Below are positions 1 through 8,470 of a DNA stretch of 64,000 nt, in pieces (positions within the stretch are counted from its first letter, which is position 1; the number at the start of each line of letters is the position of its first letter). Made by a program: the position numbers and the translations under genes. The stretch is from Dethiobacter alkaliphilus AHT 1 (lineage in GTDB: Bacteria; Bacillota; Dethiobacteria; Dethiobacterales; Dethiobacteraceae), in assembly GCF_000174415.1 (NCBI RefSeq), contig NZ_ACJM01000008.1, forward strand, positions 62,001-126,000. Direction: 5' to 3'. The notes beneath the pieces are model-generated. The model saw only the letters and a list, made by a program, of their open reading frames with translations, ran no database searches and had not been told where the DNA came from.

Positions 1-1024
1 CCTGATAAATATCAGGGTGTCTTCTGTTTAGGGCTATGCCGAATCCCAGATAATCAATGGCAAACTCTTGCTGTGCCTTGGCAATGGCTCCTTCAACCTG
101 CTTTTTAATTGTTTGTGATAACAGGCTTTCCAGTTGGGCAGTTTCTGCAGGATCAGATAAATCGAAGGGCTCACCCTGCTGTTGCAGGATTGTTCCGTCA
201 GTATGCAGCTTTACTGTGAAACTGATTTTATCGCCGTTAATATGGGGGACCAGTCTGACAGATTTTTGTTCTACAAGATATGTGTAGACACTGTCTGCTT
301 TTTTACCTTCCACAGTGGCATTGATATCCCCCACAATCCAGTTGGCAGCCTGGGTTTCGCTGCTACTTAGCCAACCGGAAAGTTTCCAGCGGTTAAAGAT
401 TGCGGCCCCATGGCGGATGGGGATATCTCCTTCGGCAACCAGTATTCTTGATGCCAGGCCTTTGCCGTTGGTTCTGCGCAAATCCAAAAGAAATTCAATT
501 AGAGGGTTGGTCCTTACTATTGATTGTTTATTGTCAAGTTGTGCCAGTGTTACCAGATGAGCAGACAGGTACGGTTCGTATGTGGGTTTTGTTTTTAACA
601 GCTCCATGGCTTCAGCCTGGTGTACAAACAATACCCGGACCCGTTTTTGCACTTCCGGTTGCCTAAAAAAGAAGTCGGCAATGTGTCTGAAGTCCTCTTC
701 CTTTGCTTTTTCCTCACCAATTAGTATTACTGTTAAATGGGCCAGGGTAACGGGGCGCCCGACTCTGGCGTGTAATAGCTCAATGGCCATATTTATACTG
801 TCGGCCTCCAAGGTGTGAATAATGCTGGCCGGGGTTTGTGCATCAGGTCTGACTCCGGCGGGCTTGACCACTTCAAAGGTGATTTTGTATTTAGGTCCGT
901 CTGCATCTTGAGTGGCGTCTATTCCGATGGCGGTAACAAATGATCTGTTTCTTATGTCCTGAACATCCCAGCAGCCTGAGGTGAGAAGAATTAATAATAT
1001 TGGTATCAGCCAGCACTTACGCAT
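1..1024 (-). CDS. gerAC: Ger(x)C family spore germination lipoprotein, 3' end beyond left edge
   Basis: This is the C subunit of a GerA-type nutrient germinant receptor, a lipoprotein on the outer face of the spore inner membrane. About 341 codons are visible, and the gene runs off the left edge without a stop. Residues 1-18 form a lipoprotein signal peptide: positively charged MRK, a hydrophobic stretch, then the lipobox LTSGC with Cys18 followed by WD, typical of Ger(x)C proteins. The ATG at 1024 is chosen because GGAGG on the minus strand (1034-1038) lies 9 bases upstream; an ATG at 1030 is only 3 bases from it. The gene overlaps the end of gerAB by 8 bases, so translation is probably coupled. 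Family assignment rests on the signal peptide, the internal PTYEPYLSAH-like region and the operon context. Confidence 0.9.
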   Translation of the reverse strand, partial: MRKCWLIPILLILLTSGCWDVQDIRNRSFVTAIGIDATQDADGPKYKITFEVVKPAGVRPDAQTPASIIHTLEADSINMAIELLHARVGRPVTLAHLTVILIGEEKAKEEDFRHIADFFFRQPEVQKRVRVLFVHQAEAMELLKTKPTYEPYLSAHLVTLAQLDNKQSIVRTNPLIEFLLDLRRTNGKGLASRILVAEGDIPIRHGAAIFNRWKLSGWLSSSETQAANWIVGDINATVEGKKADSVYTYLVEQKSVRLVPHINGDKISFTVKLHTDGTILQQQGEPFDLSDPAETAQLESLLSQTIKKQVEGAIAKAQQEFAIDYLGFGIALNRRHPDIYQ

Positions 1025-2135
1025 GTTCATTTGCCTCCTTGCCTCTGATTACAGCCATTAAGAAAGTGAGGGCAGGGATAACAGCGATAAAGATTAAAGT
1101 AAAGTAATTGTAGTACTCTCGGAGCACTAACATCCAGGTGACATTTGGTATCAGGTAGGTGGCGCCAATGATAGCGGCTGTTACAAGGCCGATGGTCAGT
1201 TTTCTGTGGGACAGACCAAATAACTCGATGATGCCAAAGGAGAGTAAGTAGATATAGATGGCCATGGTGGTAAAAATGGCAATCAGCCATGTTAATGTCA
1301 GAAGTAGTTCAAATCTTTCCACCGCAAAGCCGGGAAGTTCGATGGCACTGAGTAAGGCGATCCCCGGATAGATAAACTCCACAGTGTTTTCAGCACCAAG
1401 CACACCAATGGCATTTACAGAGGCAAATACACTAAAGAGGATAACAGCAAATATGCCCCCTAATGCAGGTTTGAGGATTTTATTTTTGTCGTTAAGAAAG
1501 GGTGTGACAAATAAGAGTACTTCCACCCCCTGAATAAAACCTACATAGACGATGGCTCCGTGCAGGACAGGAATAATGCCTCTGCTGAGAATCGGGAAAA
1601 AATTTTCAAACTGGACCTCTCTTATGCCTAAAAGCAGCACAACGATGATTGTTATGGCAAAGAAGGGATAAAACAACTGAAAGAAACGCACTATGCTGGA
1701 AAAGCCGTATGAAACCAGCCACACTGCGCCCAAACCCATTAAAATCAAGGGAATCAGAGCAGGAGTTTCCTGCAAATAAATCAGCCTGTTGGCGTTGGCA
1801 AAGTTTTGAAAAAGCAAAACCATAAAGGTGTAAAAGTAGAACAGGTAGGAGGCGATTATTACCAGGCCCATGGGCTTGCCCCAGACTTTTTTGCTGTAGG
1901 CAAAGAAACTCTCTCCGGGAAACCGGCGGGACAGCTTTACCAGAAGTGCTGTAAGGAGTATTAACAACGTCCCGCCCAGAAAGGTTGTAATTACGGCATC
2001 CTGTCCGGCAATCTCCACCAGACCCCGGGTAAAGGTAAAGATTTCAAATTCAAAGATTGCCAGGGCCAGAACTACCGTAAGTACCCTCGGATCCAGGGTA
2101 TCTCCGGATTTACTGCGTTGGCTATTATTCATCAT
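1017..2135 (-). CDS. gerAB: GerAB/SpoVB-type spore germination permease
   Basis: This is the B subunit of a GerA-type germinant receptor, an integral membrane protein of the amino acid-polyamine-organocation superfamily thought to bind the germinant. The product of about 372 residues has roughly ten hydrophobic segments from residue 20 to the end and only short loops, the usual size for GerAB. I chose the ATG at 2135 because an AAGGTG Shine-Dalgarno-like stretch sits about 5 bases upstream; an in-frame GTG at 2141 is the alternative. It overlaps the end of gerAA by about 11 bases and the start of gerAC by 8, so the three genes form one tight operon read leftwards. Confidence 0.92.
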   Translation of the reverse strand: MMNNSQRSKSGDTLDPRVLTVVLALAIFEFEIFTFTRGLVEIAGQDAVITTFLGGTLLILLTALLVKLSRRFPGESFFAYSKKVWGKPMGLVIIASYLFYFYTFMVLLFQNFANANRLIYLQETPALIPLILMGLGAVWLVSYGFSSIVRFFQLFYPFFAITIIVVLLLGIREVQFENFFPILSRGIIPVLHGAIVYVGFIQGVEVLLFVTPFLNDKNKILKPALGGIFAVILFSVFASVNAIGVLGAENTVEFIYPGIALLSAIELPGFAVERFELLLTLTWLIAIFTTMAIYIYLLSFGIIELFGLSHRKLTIGLVTAAIIGATYLIPNVTWMLVLREYYNYFTLIFIAVIPALTFLMAVIRGKEANEHA

Positions 2136-3390
2136 GGTCACCTTTTTCTAAAGTTGTCTCTGCTTTGGAGAGGGGCTGATAGGTTTCATCCTGGGCCATG
2201 GCAACGGTGTTGTCCCGTAAAACGGTGTGCCCCCAACCGCTGGCCTCCACCGGAGCAAGAGGTGCCATGTAAGGGATGCCAAATGACTTAAGGGAAACCA
2301 GATGGATACCGATATAGAAGAAGGCCACGGCAAAGCCAAACATGCCAAACATGGTGCTTAGAATCATGGTGAAAAACTGAATTATCCTGACGGCGGAGCG
2401 CAGGTCATAATTGGGAATGGCAAAAGAAACAATGGCTGTTAAAGTAACAACCATTACGATGATTTCTCCAAAAATTCTTGCCGAGATCCCGGCACCTACT
2501 AAAACAATGCCGGCAAAAATGGCAATGGCCGAGCCAATCTGGTTGGGTACCCGAATTAAGATTAATCTCACCGCTTCCACCACACCCATCATCACAAAAG
2601 CTTCAAAGTATACGGGAAAAGGGGAGCCTTCGGCGCTGGCGGCAATGAGCATGGCCAGTCGGGTGGGAAGCATTTCCGGATTGTGGGAGGTCAGGGCAAT
2701 ATAGAAAGCAGGCAAAGATGCGGCCATTAAAAACATAATATACCTGGCAATGCGGAAGAAATTGGCGGCAATAAACCAGCGGCTGTATGCATCTTCCGGT
2801 GTGTCCATTAAATCAAAAAAGGTGGTGGGAGCCAAAAGGATGTCCGGACTGCCGTCAAGCAGTATGGCAATACGCCCCTGAATCAGGGCAGCCTCGGTTA
2901 AATCCGGCTGAATTGTGGTTTCCACCTGGGGAAATGGGCTTAGGTTGGAATTTTCAATGTTTCTTTCCAGATAGCTGCTGTCCAGCAGGGTGTCTGCTTT
3001 AATTGCTCGGATCTTGCTTCTGATTTGTGCCACAATGTCCGGATTGGCCAGGTCGTTAAGGTAGGCTATTACCACTCTTTTTTTGCCGAGCCGGCCGATG
3101 ACAAATTGTTCCAGTGTCAGGTTGTCGCTTGGCAACCTTTCTTTAATTAATGACAGGTTATAGTCCAAGTCTTCATGAAAGCGCTTTTTGTAGCCCCGCA
3201 ACATCTGCTGGGTATCGCGGGGGGCGACATCCATAATTGTCCCGCAAAAATCATTGGTTTCTTTTGTGTAATAGGTAGGTTTAGGCTCCTCGTCCCGGGA
3301 TAATTCCGGGGAGGGGTTGCTTATATGCTTACCGCTTTTATGTTGACGCTTACGCTTTTTCCAGCTAAATAGTCTGTGCAACAGGCTCAC
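2125..3390 (-). CDS. gerAA: GerAA-type spore germination protein
   Basis: This is the A subunit of a GerA-type germinant receptor: a soluble N-terminal region and a C-terminal membrane domain. The product is 421 residues, shorter than the more usual 480-550. The N-terminus is basic and low in complexity (residues 10-35). Recognisable family blocks are the LANPDIV stretch (about residue 115), AALIQGRIAILLDGSP (about 165-180), an SRWF-initiated membrane domain with four to five hydrophobic segments, and the SFGIPYMAPLAP motif near the end. The usual VRGPREGF-type block is reduced to an LRGYKKRFHEDL stretch, so this member is divergent. The GTG at 3390 gives the longest reading frame; a TTG at 3381 has a better placed GAGGTGA ribosome site and may be the real start. 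First gene of the operon. Confidence 0.92.
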   Translation of the reverse strand: MSLLHRLFSWKKRKRQHKSGKHISNPSPELSRDEEPKPTYYTKETNDFCGTIMDVAPRDTQQMLRGYKKRFHEDLDYNLSLIKERLPSDNLTLEQFVIGRLGKKRVVIAYLNDLANPDIVAQIRSKIRAIKADTLLDSSYLERNIENSNLSPFPQVETTIQPDLTEAALIQGRIAILLDGSPDILLAPTTFFDLMDTPEDAYSRWFIAANFFRIARYIMFLMAASLPAFYIALTSHNPEMLPTRLAMLIAASAEGSPFPVYFEAFVMMGVVEAVRLILIRVPNQIGSAIAIFAGIVLVGAGISARIFGEIIVMVVTLTAIVSFAIPNYDLRSAVRIIQFFTMILSTMFGMFGFAVAFFYIGIHLVSLKSFGIPYMAPLAPVEASGWGHTVLRDNTVAMAQDETYQPLSKAETTLEKGDHDE

Positions 3391-3514
3391 CTCGGGTTGA
3401 ATTGGTTAATACTAGTTTATTTTCTACTAATGGACAAGTCTTATACAATTTAGGGTGAGCGTGTCCGTTACTACTATGGCTGCTGAAAATTTTTTTTTGA
3501 CCGGTTTTCATTTA

Positions 3515-3541
3515 AGAGGAGTTTTTGTTTTCATGTGGAAT
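3515..3541 (+). promoter_or_regulatory. Candidate sigma-H-type promoter upstream of livJ
   Basis: AGAGGAGTT (3515-3523), an 11-base spacer, then GTGGAAT (3535-3541). This matches the sigma-H pattern RnAGGAwWW-N11/12-RnnGAAT except for one base (G in the first w position). The -10 half GTGGAAT is the form I recall from the spoVG promoter of Bacillus subtilis. The predicted leader then carries a hairpin, CTGTCTTC (3560-3567) with GAAGACAG (3587-3594), before the livJ ribosome site. Confidence 0.45.
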
Positions 3542-3627
3542 ATATTTTTTTATGTCCCACTGTCTTCTTTAATCCGCTGAAGTGGTGAAGACAGGGGTAA
3601 AGTAAATAAGAGGGGGTTTAAAAAAGA

Positions 3628-4791
3628 ATGTTAAAAGGCAGAAAATTTTTACTTTTTGTTGCTGTGCTGCTGACACTGGCACTGGTAGTGGTGGGCTGCG
3701 GCGACAACGGTAACAACAATGCGGATCCGGACAACAGCAACAACGGTGATGCTGAGGAGATTAAGATTGGTACTGTTGGTCCTCTGACCGGAGGTGCTGC
3801 ATCTTACGGCGTTAGTGTAAGACGCGGTGTGGAAATTGCTATTAACGAAGCAAATGAGGCAGGCGGTATCAATGGTGCTCAAATCAGATTGATTCCGGAA
3901 GATACAGGTGGTGATGCTACCGAAGCGGCTAATGCTACTTCCAAGCTGATTGAGCAGGATAATGTAAGTGTAATAATCGGCGCCGTACTTAGCAGTGAAA
4001 CCTTCGCCGGTGCACCATTTGCCAATGATGCCGGTGTTCCCATGATTTCTCCCGCATCTACTGCAACCGGTATTCCTCAGGAAGGGGAATACATTTTCCG
4101 CAATACCCTGGCCGACGAAGTACAGGCAGCTCAGTTGGCCGAGTATGCCTCCGATGAGTTGGGTGTTTCCCGTTTTGCTGTAATGTTCACCAACAATGAT
4201 TATGGTGTGGCGCTGAGAGATGCCTTTGTTGCCACAGCAGAAGGCTTGGGTGAAGTGGTGGAAATTCAAAGCTTCACGGATGGAGACGATGATTTCAGTG
4301 CCGCGTTAACCCGAATTGCCCAGGGCAATCCGGAAGCACTGTTTATCGGTGGGTACTACGAAGAGGCGGCAAGGATTGCTCAGCAGGCACAGGAGCAAGG
4401 TTTGGACGTTCAGATTCTCGGTGCCGATGGTTTCTATTCTCCGGTACTGGTTAACCTGGGTGGGGATGCCGTAGAAGGTGCTATCTTCACCGCTGCTTTC
4501 TATGATGGTGATACCGCCGATGCGGTTGTAAACTTTGTTTCCAAGTTCCAGGAAGAGTTTGGTGAAACTCCCGATATGTTCGCCGCTCAGGCCTACGATG
4601 CTGCCAGAATCGTTCTGCAGGCCATCGAAACTGCCGGTAGCGGAGACAGTGCTGCTATTCGCGATGCTTTGGCAGCAATTCAGGATTTCCCCGGCATCAC
4701 CGGTGTGACATCCTTTGATGGCGAGGGTGACGTTATTAAAGAAGTGCTGATTCTGCAGGTGGAAGACGGTTCCTTTAACCGGATTCGCTAG
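3628..4791 (+). CDS. livJ: Branched-chain amino acid ABC transporter substrate-binding lipoprotein (LivJ/LivK family)
   Basis: This is the extracytoplasmic binding protein that delivers leucine, isoleucine, valine or a related ligand to the LivHMGF permease. The product is 387 residues. A lipoprotein signal peptide is clear: basic MLKGRK, a hydrophobic core, and lipobox VVGC at about residues 21-24, followed by an Asn/Asp-rich linker to about residue 45. The body is a type I periplasmic binding fold, with IKIGTVGPLTGGAASYG at its start and the conserved block SPASTATGIP around residue 150. A GAGGGGG ribosome site precedes the ATG. First gene of a five-gene operon with the canonical order. The exact ligand cannot be read from sequence; the family also binds urea or amides. 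Confidence 0.92.
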   Translation: MLKGRKFLLFVAVLLTLALVVVGCGDNGNNNADPDNSNNGDAEEIKIGTVGPLTGGAASYGVSVRRGVEIAINEANEAGGINGAQIRLIPEDTGGDATEAANATSKLIEQDNVSVIIGAVLSSETFAGAPFANDAGVPMISPASTATGIPQEGEYIFRNTLADEVQAAQLAEYASDELGVSRFAVMFTNNDYGVALRDAFVATAEGLGEVVEIQSFTDGDDDFSAALTRIAQGNPEALFIGGYYEEAARIAQQAQEQGLDVQILGADGFYSPVLVNLGGDAVEGAIFTAAFYDGDTADAVVNFVSKFQEEFGETPDMFAAQAYDAARIVLQAIETAGSGDSAAIRDALAAIQDFPGITGVTSFDGEGDVIKEVLILQVEDGSFNRIR

Positions 4792-4800
4792 TAAACACTG

Positions 4801-4839
4801 GGGTAGGGTCCTCCCGGGCCCTACCCGATAATATTTTTT
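4801..4839 (+). terminator. Intercistronic hairpin between livJ and livH (partial terminator or mRNA-stabilising stem)
   Basis: GGGTAGGG (4801-4808) pairs perfectly with CCCTACCC (4819-4826), followed after a short gap by a run of six T at 4834-4839. Such stems behind binding-protein genes commonly let the binding protein be made in excess over the permease by stopping or stabilising part of the transcripts; that role is inferred here. Confidence 0.6.
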
Positions 4840-4852
4840 GAGGAGTGCAGTT

Positions 4853-5725
4853 ATGTTTTCACAACAACTTGTTAATGGGATCGTACTGGGTAGCACTTAT
4901 GCCCTCATTGCCCTGGGGTACACCATGGTATACGGAATCGCTGAGCTAATCAATTTTGCCCACGGCGAAATCTATATGTTTGGCGCCTTTGTGGGCATGA
5001 TTATGGTTACTATCGTCGGTCTTCCTTTCCTTCCGGCATTGGTGATAGCCATGCTTGCTGCAGCTCTTCTGGGAGTGACTGTGGAGTTTATTGCGTACAG
5101 GCCTTTGCGGAAATCTTCCCGTTTGGCGGCTTTAATTAGTGCCATCGGTGCTTCTATCTTTTTACAGAATGCGGCACTCTTGCGCTGGGGGCCTCAGTCT
5201 CAGGGATTTCCCCGTCCATTTGAGGTTAATCAGATTATGGTGGCTGGAGTCAGGATTTCTTCGCTGCAGATCTATATACTGGTGATTTCTCTGGTTTTAA
5301 TGGTAGCGCTACATTTTTTGATTACCAAGACCAAGATTGGTAAAGCAATGCGGGCTACGGCACAGGATAAGGAAACGGCGGCTTTGATGGGTATTAATGT
5401 TAACCGTGTTATTTCGTTTACCTTTGCCATTGGTTCTGCTCTTGGCGCTGCCGCCGGTGTGATGGTGGGGATTTATTTTAACTCCGTTTCACCCATGATG
5501 GGGTTGTTGCCTGGGTTAAAAGGCTTTGTTGCCGCTGTTTTGGGGGGAATCGGTAATATTCCCGGTGCTATGCTGGGAGGAATTATTTTAGGTATTGCGG
5601 AAACAATGGGTGTGGCCTATGGGGATTCACGCTACCGCGATGCCATAGCATTTGCTATTCTTATTATTGTGCTGTTGTTCAAGCCGTCTGGACTGTTGGG
5701 TAAACAGGTTCAGGACAAAGTGTAG
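4853..5725 (+). CDS. livH: Branched-chain amino acid ABC transporter permease LivH
   Basis: This is one of the two membrane channel subunits of the LIV transporter. The 290-residue product is hydrophobic throughout, with about eight membrane spans. It starts with the family hallmark block GSTYALIALGYTMVYG and has INFAHGEIYM near residue 40, the conserved NFAHG motif of LivH. The ATG at 4853 is chosen because GAGGAG lies 7 bases upstream; an in-frame TTG at 4838 lies before that ribosome site. It follows livJ after a stem-loop and is 10 bases ahead of livM. Confidence 0.93.
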   Translation: MFSQQLVNGIVLGSTYALIALGYTMVYGIAELINFAHGEIYMFGAFVGMIMVTIVGLPFLPALVIAMLAAALLGVTVEFIAYRPLRKSSRLAALISAIGASIFLQNAALLRWGPQSQGFPRPFEVNQIMVAGVRISSLQIYILVISLVLMVALHFLITKTKIGKAMRATAQDKETAALMGINVNRVISFTFAIGSALGAAAGVMVGIYFNSVSPMMGLLPGLKGFVAAVLGGIGNIPGAMLGGIILGIAETMGVAYGDSRYRDAIAFAILIIVLLFKPSGLLGKQVQDKV

Positions 5726-5735
5726 GTGACAGACA

Positions 5736-6620
5736 TTGCTTAGTGCATATTACACACAAATACTGACGTTGGTAGGAATAAATATTATTCTTGTTGCTAG
5801 TCTGAATATAGTTATCGGTTATACCGGCTTGTTGTCGTTGGGTCATGCTGCTTTTATGAGCATTGGAGCCTATACGGCCAGTATCCTCACCGTATATTAT
5901 GATGTGCCCTTTTTTGCCGCACTTTTGGCAGGTGCGCTTTTTGCTTCTGTTTTTGGCATTATTATTGGTCTGCCCACGCTGAAATTGCGGGGTGATTATC
6001 TGGCCATAGCCACGTTAGGTTTCGGTGAGATTGTTAGAATTATCATTATAAACATGGAAATTACCAGGGGGCCGTTGGGATTGACCGGTATCCCCCGTCA
6101 CACAAGCCTCTGGTTGGTATATTTGTTTGTTATTCTGTCTCTGTTGGTGTTTTATCGTCTGAAAAGATCCCGGGTGGGCCGGGCCATGATTGCTATCCGC
6201 GAGGATGAAACCGCTGCGGAGGCCATGGGGATTAACACCACTTATTACAAAGTGACCGCTTTTGCTGTGGCCGCTTTCTTTGCCGGCACCGCCGGCGGAT
6301 TGTTTGCCCACTATTTCCGCTATATCAACCCAAACAATTTCGGCTTTATGAGATCCATTGAAATCCTGGTGATGGTGGTTCTGGGCGGCATGGGTAATAT
6401 GGTGGGCTCGGTGGTTGGTGCTACGGTACTGACTGCTGCGCCGGAAATGCTGCGGGCAGTGGCTGATTACCGTATGCTGATTTATGGTGCCGCGCTGGTG
6501 GCGATGATGCTTATTCGTCCTCAGGGGCTCTTGGGCGAAGGAAAGCTGAAAATGCCCAAGAAATTGCCTGGGTTTAAAGTTAAGAATCAGATACAAGAAC
6601 GGGAAAAGGCAAAATCCTAG
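5736..6620 (+). CDS. livM: Branched-chain amino acid ABC transporter permease LivM
   Basis: This is the second membrane channel subunit of the LIV transporter. The product is 294 residues and almost wholly hydrophobic, with the hallmark GYTGLLSLGHAAFMSIGAY block at about residues 28-46 and a second conserved block GDYLAIATLGFGEI near residue 90. It starts with TTG, supported by AGGTGA a few bases upstream. The C-terminal tail after residue 270 is basic and probably cytoplasmic, where the ATPases dock. Confidence 0.93.
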   Translation: MLSAYYTQILTLVGINIILVASLNIVIGYTGLLSLGHAAFMSIGAYTASILTVYYDVPFFAALLAGALFASVFGIIIGLPTLKLRGDYLAIATLGFGEIVRIIIINMEITRGPLGLTGIPRHTSLWLVYLFVILSLLVFYRLKRSRVGRAMIAIREDETAAEAMGINTTYYKVTAFAVAAFFAGTAGGLFAHYFRYINPNNFGFMRSIEILVMVVLGGMGNMVGSVVGATVLTAAPEMLRAVADYRMLIYGAALVAMMLIRPQGLLGEGKLKMPKKLPGFKVKNQIQEREKAKS

Positions 6621-6633
6621 AGGGGTTGTTATC

Positions 6634-7419
6634 ATGGAACTGCTTAAAGCGGAAAAGCTTAGTATGATATTTGGCGGACTCCGGGCCGTTGACAATGTTA
6701 GCTTCCAGATAGATGAAGGGGAAATTGTGGGGCTTATCGGTCCCAACGGTGCGGGTAAAACCACTTTTTTCAACCTGCTCACCGGCATTTATGTTCCCAG
6801 TGCCGGAGAAATCACATTCCAACAGCAGGTGGGAGAGGAAAAGTCCCGAAAAGAACTGAAGATTAACGGTATGAAGCCTTACCAGGTAACTGCCGCCGGC
6901 ATTGCCAGGACGTTTCAGAATATCCGCCTGTTTAAAGATATGACGGTGCTGGATAACGTGCTGATAGGTATGCATTCCAAAACATCTACCGGACTGTGGC
7001 AGGCAATTTTGCCCCTTAACATGAAGGAGGAGCAGGAGTCCAAAGACAGAGCCCGCAGCCTGCTGGACTTTGTGGGATTGTTGTCCAAGGAAAAGGAGCT
7101 GTCCAAAAACCTGGCTTACGGTGAGCAACGGCGTCTGGAAATTGCCCGGGCCCTGGCTGCTAATCCACGGCTGTTACTTTTGGACGAGCCTGCTGCGGGA
7201 ATGAATGCCATCGAAACCAGAGAGCTGATTAACTTAATTACCGAAATCAGAAAGACTGATAAGACCGTCCTGCTCATTGAGCATGATATGAAACTGGTGA
7301 TGGGCATTTCCGAGCGGGTAATGGTTCTTGATTACGGCAAAAAGATTGCAGAAGGGACACCGCAGGAAGTCCAGAAAAATGAAAAAGTAATTAAAGCTTA
7401 TCTGGGAGAGGGGGCCTAA
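6634..7419 (+). CDS. livG: Branched-chain amino acid ABC transporter ATPase LivG
   Basis: This is one of the two ATPases powering LivHM. The product is 261 residues. The Walker A motif GPNGAGKTT lies near residue 36, the ABC signature region appears in its LivG form as AYGEQRRLEIARAL near residue 160, and Walker B is LLLLDEPAAGMN just after it. The switch histidine is in LLIEHDMKLV. LivG members are recognised by the long insertion between Walker A and the signature (here about residues 60-120). It ends one base before livF begins. Confidence 0.93.
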   Translation: MELLKAEKLSMIFGGLRAVDNVSFQIDEGEIVGLIGPNGAGKTTFFNLLTGIYVPSAGEITFQQQVGEEKSRKELKINGMKPYQVTAAGIARTFQNIRLFKDMTVLDNVLIGMHSKTSTGLWQAILPLNMKEEQESKDRARSLLDFVGLLSKEKELSKNLAYGEQRRLEIARALAANPRLLLLDEPAAGMNAIETRELINLITEIRKTDKTVLLIEHDMKLVMGISERVMVLDYGKKIAEGTPQEVQKNEKVIKAYLGEGA

Positions 7420-7420
7420 G

Positions 7421-8125
7421 ATGCTCACCTTAGACAATATTTCCACCAGCTACGGCAATATCAGTGCGCTAAAAGGGATTTCCCTCCAGGTGAAGGAAGG
7501 ACAGATTGTCACCCTCATTGGTGCTAACGGAGCAGGCAAAACCACAACTTTGAAAACCATTTCCGGGCTGCTTTGTCCCGATGAAGGGGATATTACCTTC
7601 CGGGGCAAATCCATCAAGGGCGTAGCTCCCCATAAAATTGCGGCCATGGGCATTGGCCATGTGCCGGAGGGGCGGCGGGTTTTTCCCCGTCTAACGCTGA
7701 TGGAGAACTTGGAGTTGGGGGCTTTTACCCGTAAAGATAAGAGTGAGATAAAAAAAGATCTGGAGCGGGTTATGGGTTTGTTTCCGCAGCTAAAGGGCCG
7801 CGAGAAGCAGGCTGCCGGTACTTTAAGCGGTGGTGAGCAGCAAATGCTGGCCATGGGCCGGGCTCTGATGGGCAGACCCAAACTGTTATTGTTGGATGAG
7901 CCGTCCATGGGACTGGCACCGCTGATTGTAAAGAATATCTTCAGCATTATTGAAGAAATCAACAGTCAGGGCACCACGGTGCTGTTGGTGGAGCAGAACG
8001 CCAATGTGGCCCTGTCCACCGCAGACATGGGTTATGTGATGGAAACGGGTAAGATTGTGATGTCAGATACAGCGGACAAACTTTTGGTGGATGAAGGTGT
8101 GAAAAAAGCATATCTGGGCGACTGA
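7421..8125 (+). CDS. livF: Branched-chain amino acid ABC transporter ATPase LivF
   Basis: This is the second ATPase of the LIV transporter. The product is 234 residues, the usual LivF length. Walker A is GANGAGKTTT near residue 36, the signature is LSGGEQQMLAMGRALM near residue 135, and Walker B is LLLLDEPSMGLAP. The block GHVPEGRRVFPRLTLMENL is typical of LivF. It starts one base after the livG stop, so the two are translationally coupled, and it is followed by a strong terminator that closes the operon. Confidence 0.93.
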   Translation: MLTLDNISTSYGNISALKGISLQVKEGQIVTLIGANGAGKTTTLKTISGLLCPDEGDITFRGKSIKGVAPHKIAAMGIGHVPEGRRVFPRLTLMENLELGAFTRKDKSEIKKDLERVMGLFPQLKGREKQAAGTLSGGEQQMLAMGRALMGRPKLLLLDEPSMGLAPLIVKNIFSIIEEINSQGTTVLLVEQNANVALSTADMGYVMETGKIVMSDTADKLLVDEGVKKAYLGD

Positions 8126-8143
8126 GCTCAGGCGGAATTGTTT

Positions 8144-8174
8144 GCGCCGTACAGGTTTCTGTACGGTGCTTTTT
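8144..8174 (+). terminator. Rho-independent terminator of the liv operon
   Basis: An 11-base-pair stem, 8144-8154 with 8159-8169 (CCGTACAG paired with CTGTACGG at its core, one G-T pair), a GTTT loop, and five T at 8170-8174. It lies 18 bases after the livF stop codon. Confidence 0.9.
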
Positions 8175-8470
8175 GTTGTACTGGTAGGAAATTATAACGC
8201 TTCGCAGTTAGCGAAGCTGCTAATGTAAGCAGTACTGAAAAGCGCGCGCTGAGGAAACCGAAAGAGCGCGCCTTTCTTGTGTACGTATTTTTTAGGGTAC
8301 GTATTTTCACCTAGATGGTGAGGTGAAACACGGACAATGCATAGGTGAAAACATTAACAAATAATTACGTGAAAACGTGCACAAAGGATAAGCGCAGGTA
8401 CCGATGTGCCCGGACCCCTTCTGTGATTAAATTAACTTAGAAGAAAAAACACATTAAGAAGGGAGTTTTG
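8175..8470 (+). other. Structured non-coding stretch ahead of the Lrp-like/NuoEF operon
   Basis: No gene is visible in these roughly 295 bases. They hold several small dyads: CTTCGC/GCGAAG (8200-8205 with 8211-8216), GCGCGC/GCGCGC (8242-8247 with 8266-8271, followed by TTT), TTCACC/GGTGAA (8306-8311 with 8322-8327), and ACGT-gaaa-ACGT (8367-8378). GTACGTATTTT is repeated directly at 8281-8291 and 8297-8307. A GGTGAAA-like word recurs three times between 8322 and 8374. I could not match it to a riboswitch class I know. It may be a 5' leader or operator region of the downstream operon. Confidence 0.4.

Noticed and set aside
3391-3514. Sigma-G promoter for the ger operon on the minus strand
   Set aside because: No GCATR and CATnnTA pair with proper spacing was found; only a weak TATAAG is present.
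3649-4269. Minus-strand open frame of 206 codons opposite livJ
   Set aside because: It lies wholly inside a well-supported lipoprotein gene, has low-complexity composition and no ribosome site; it is a shadow of livJ.
8128-8310. Minus-strand 60-codon frame in the intergenic region
   Set aside because: It runs through the liv terminator and the dyads, with no family resemblance and no supported start.
8300-8430. Known riboswitch (c-di-GMP, molybdenum cofactor, THF, c-di-AMP) before the Lrp-like gene
   Set aside because: The conserved cores of these classes are not found; only small generic hairpins are.
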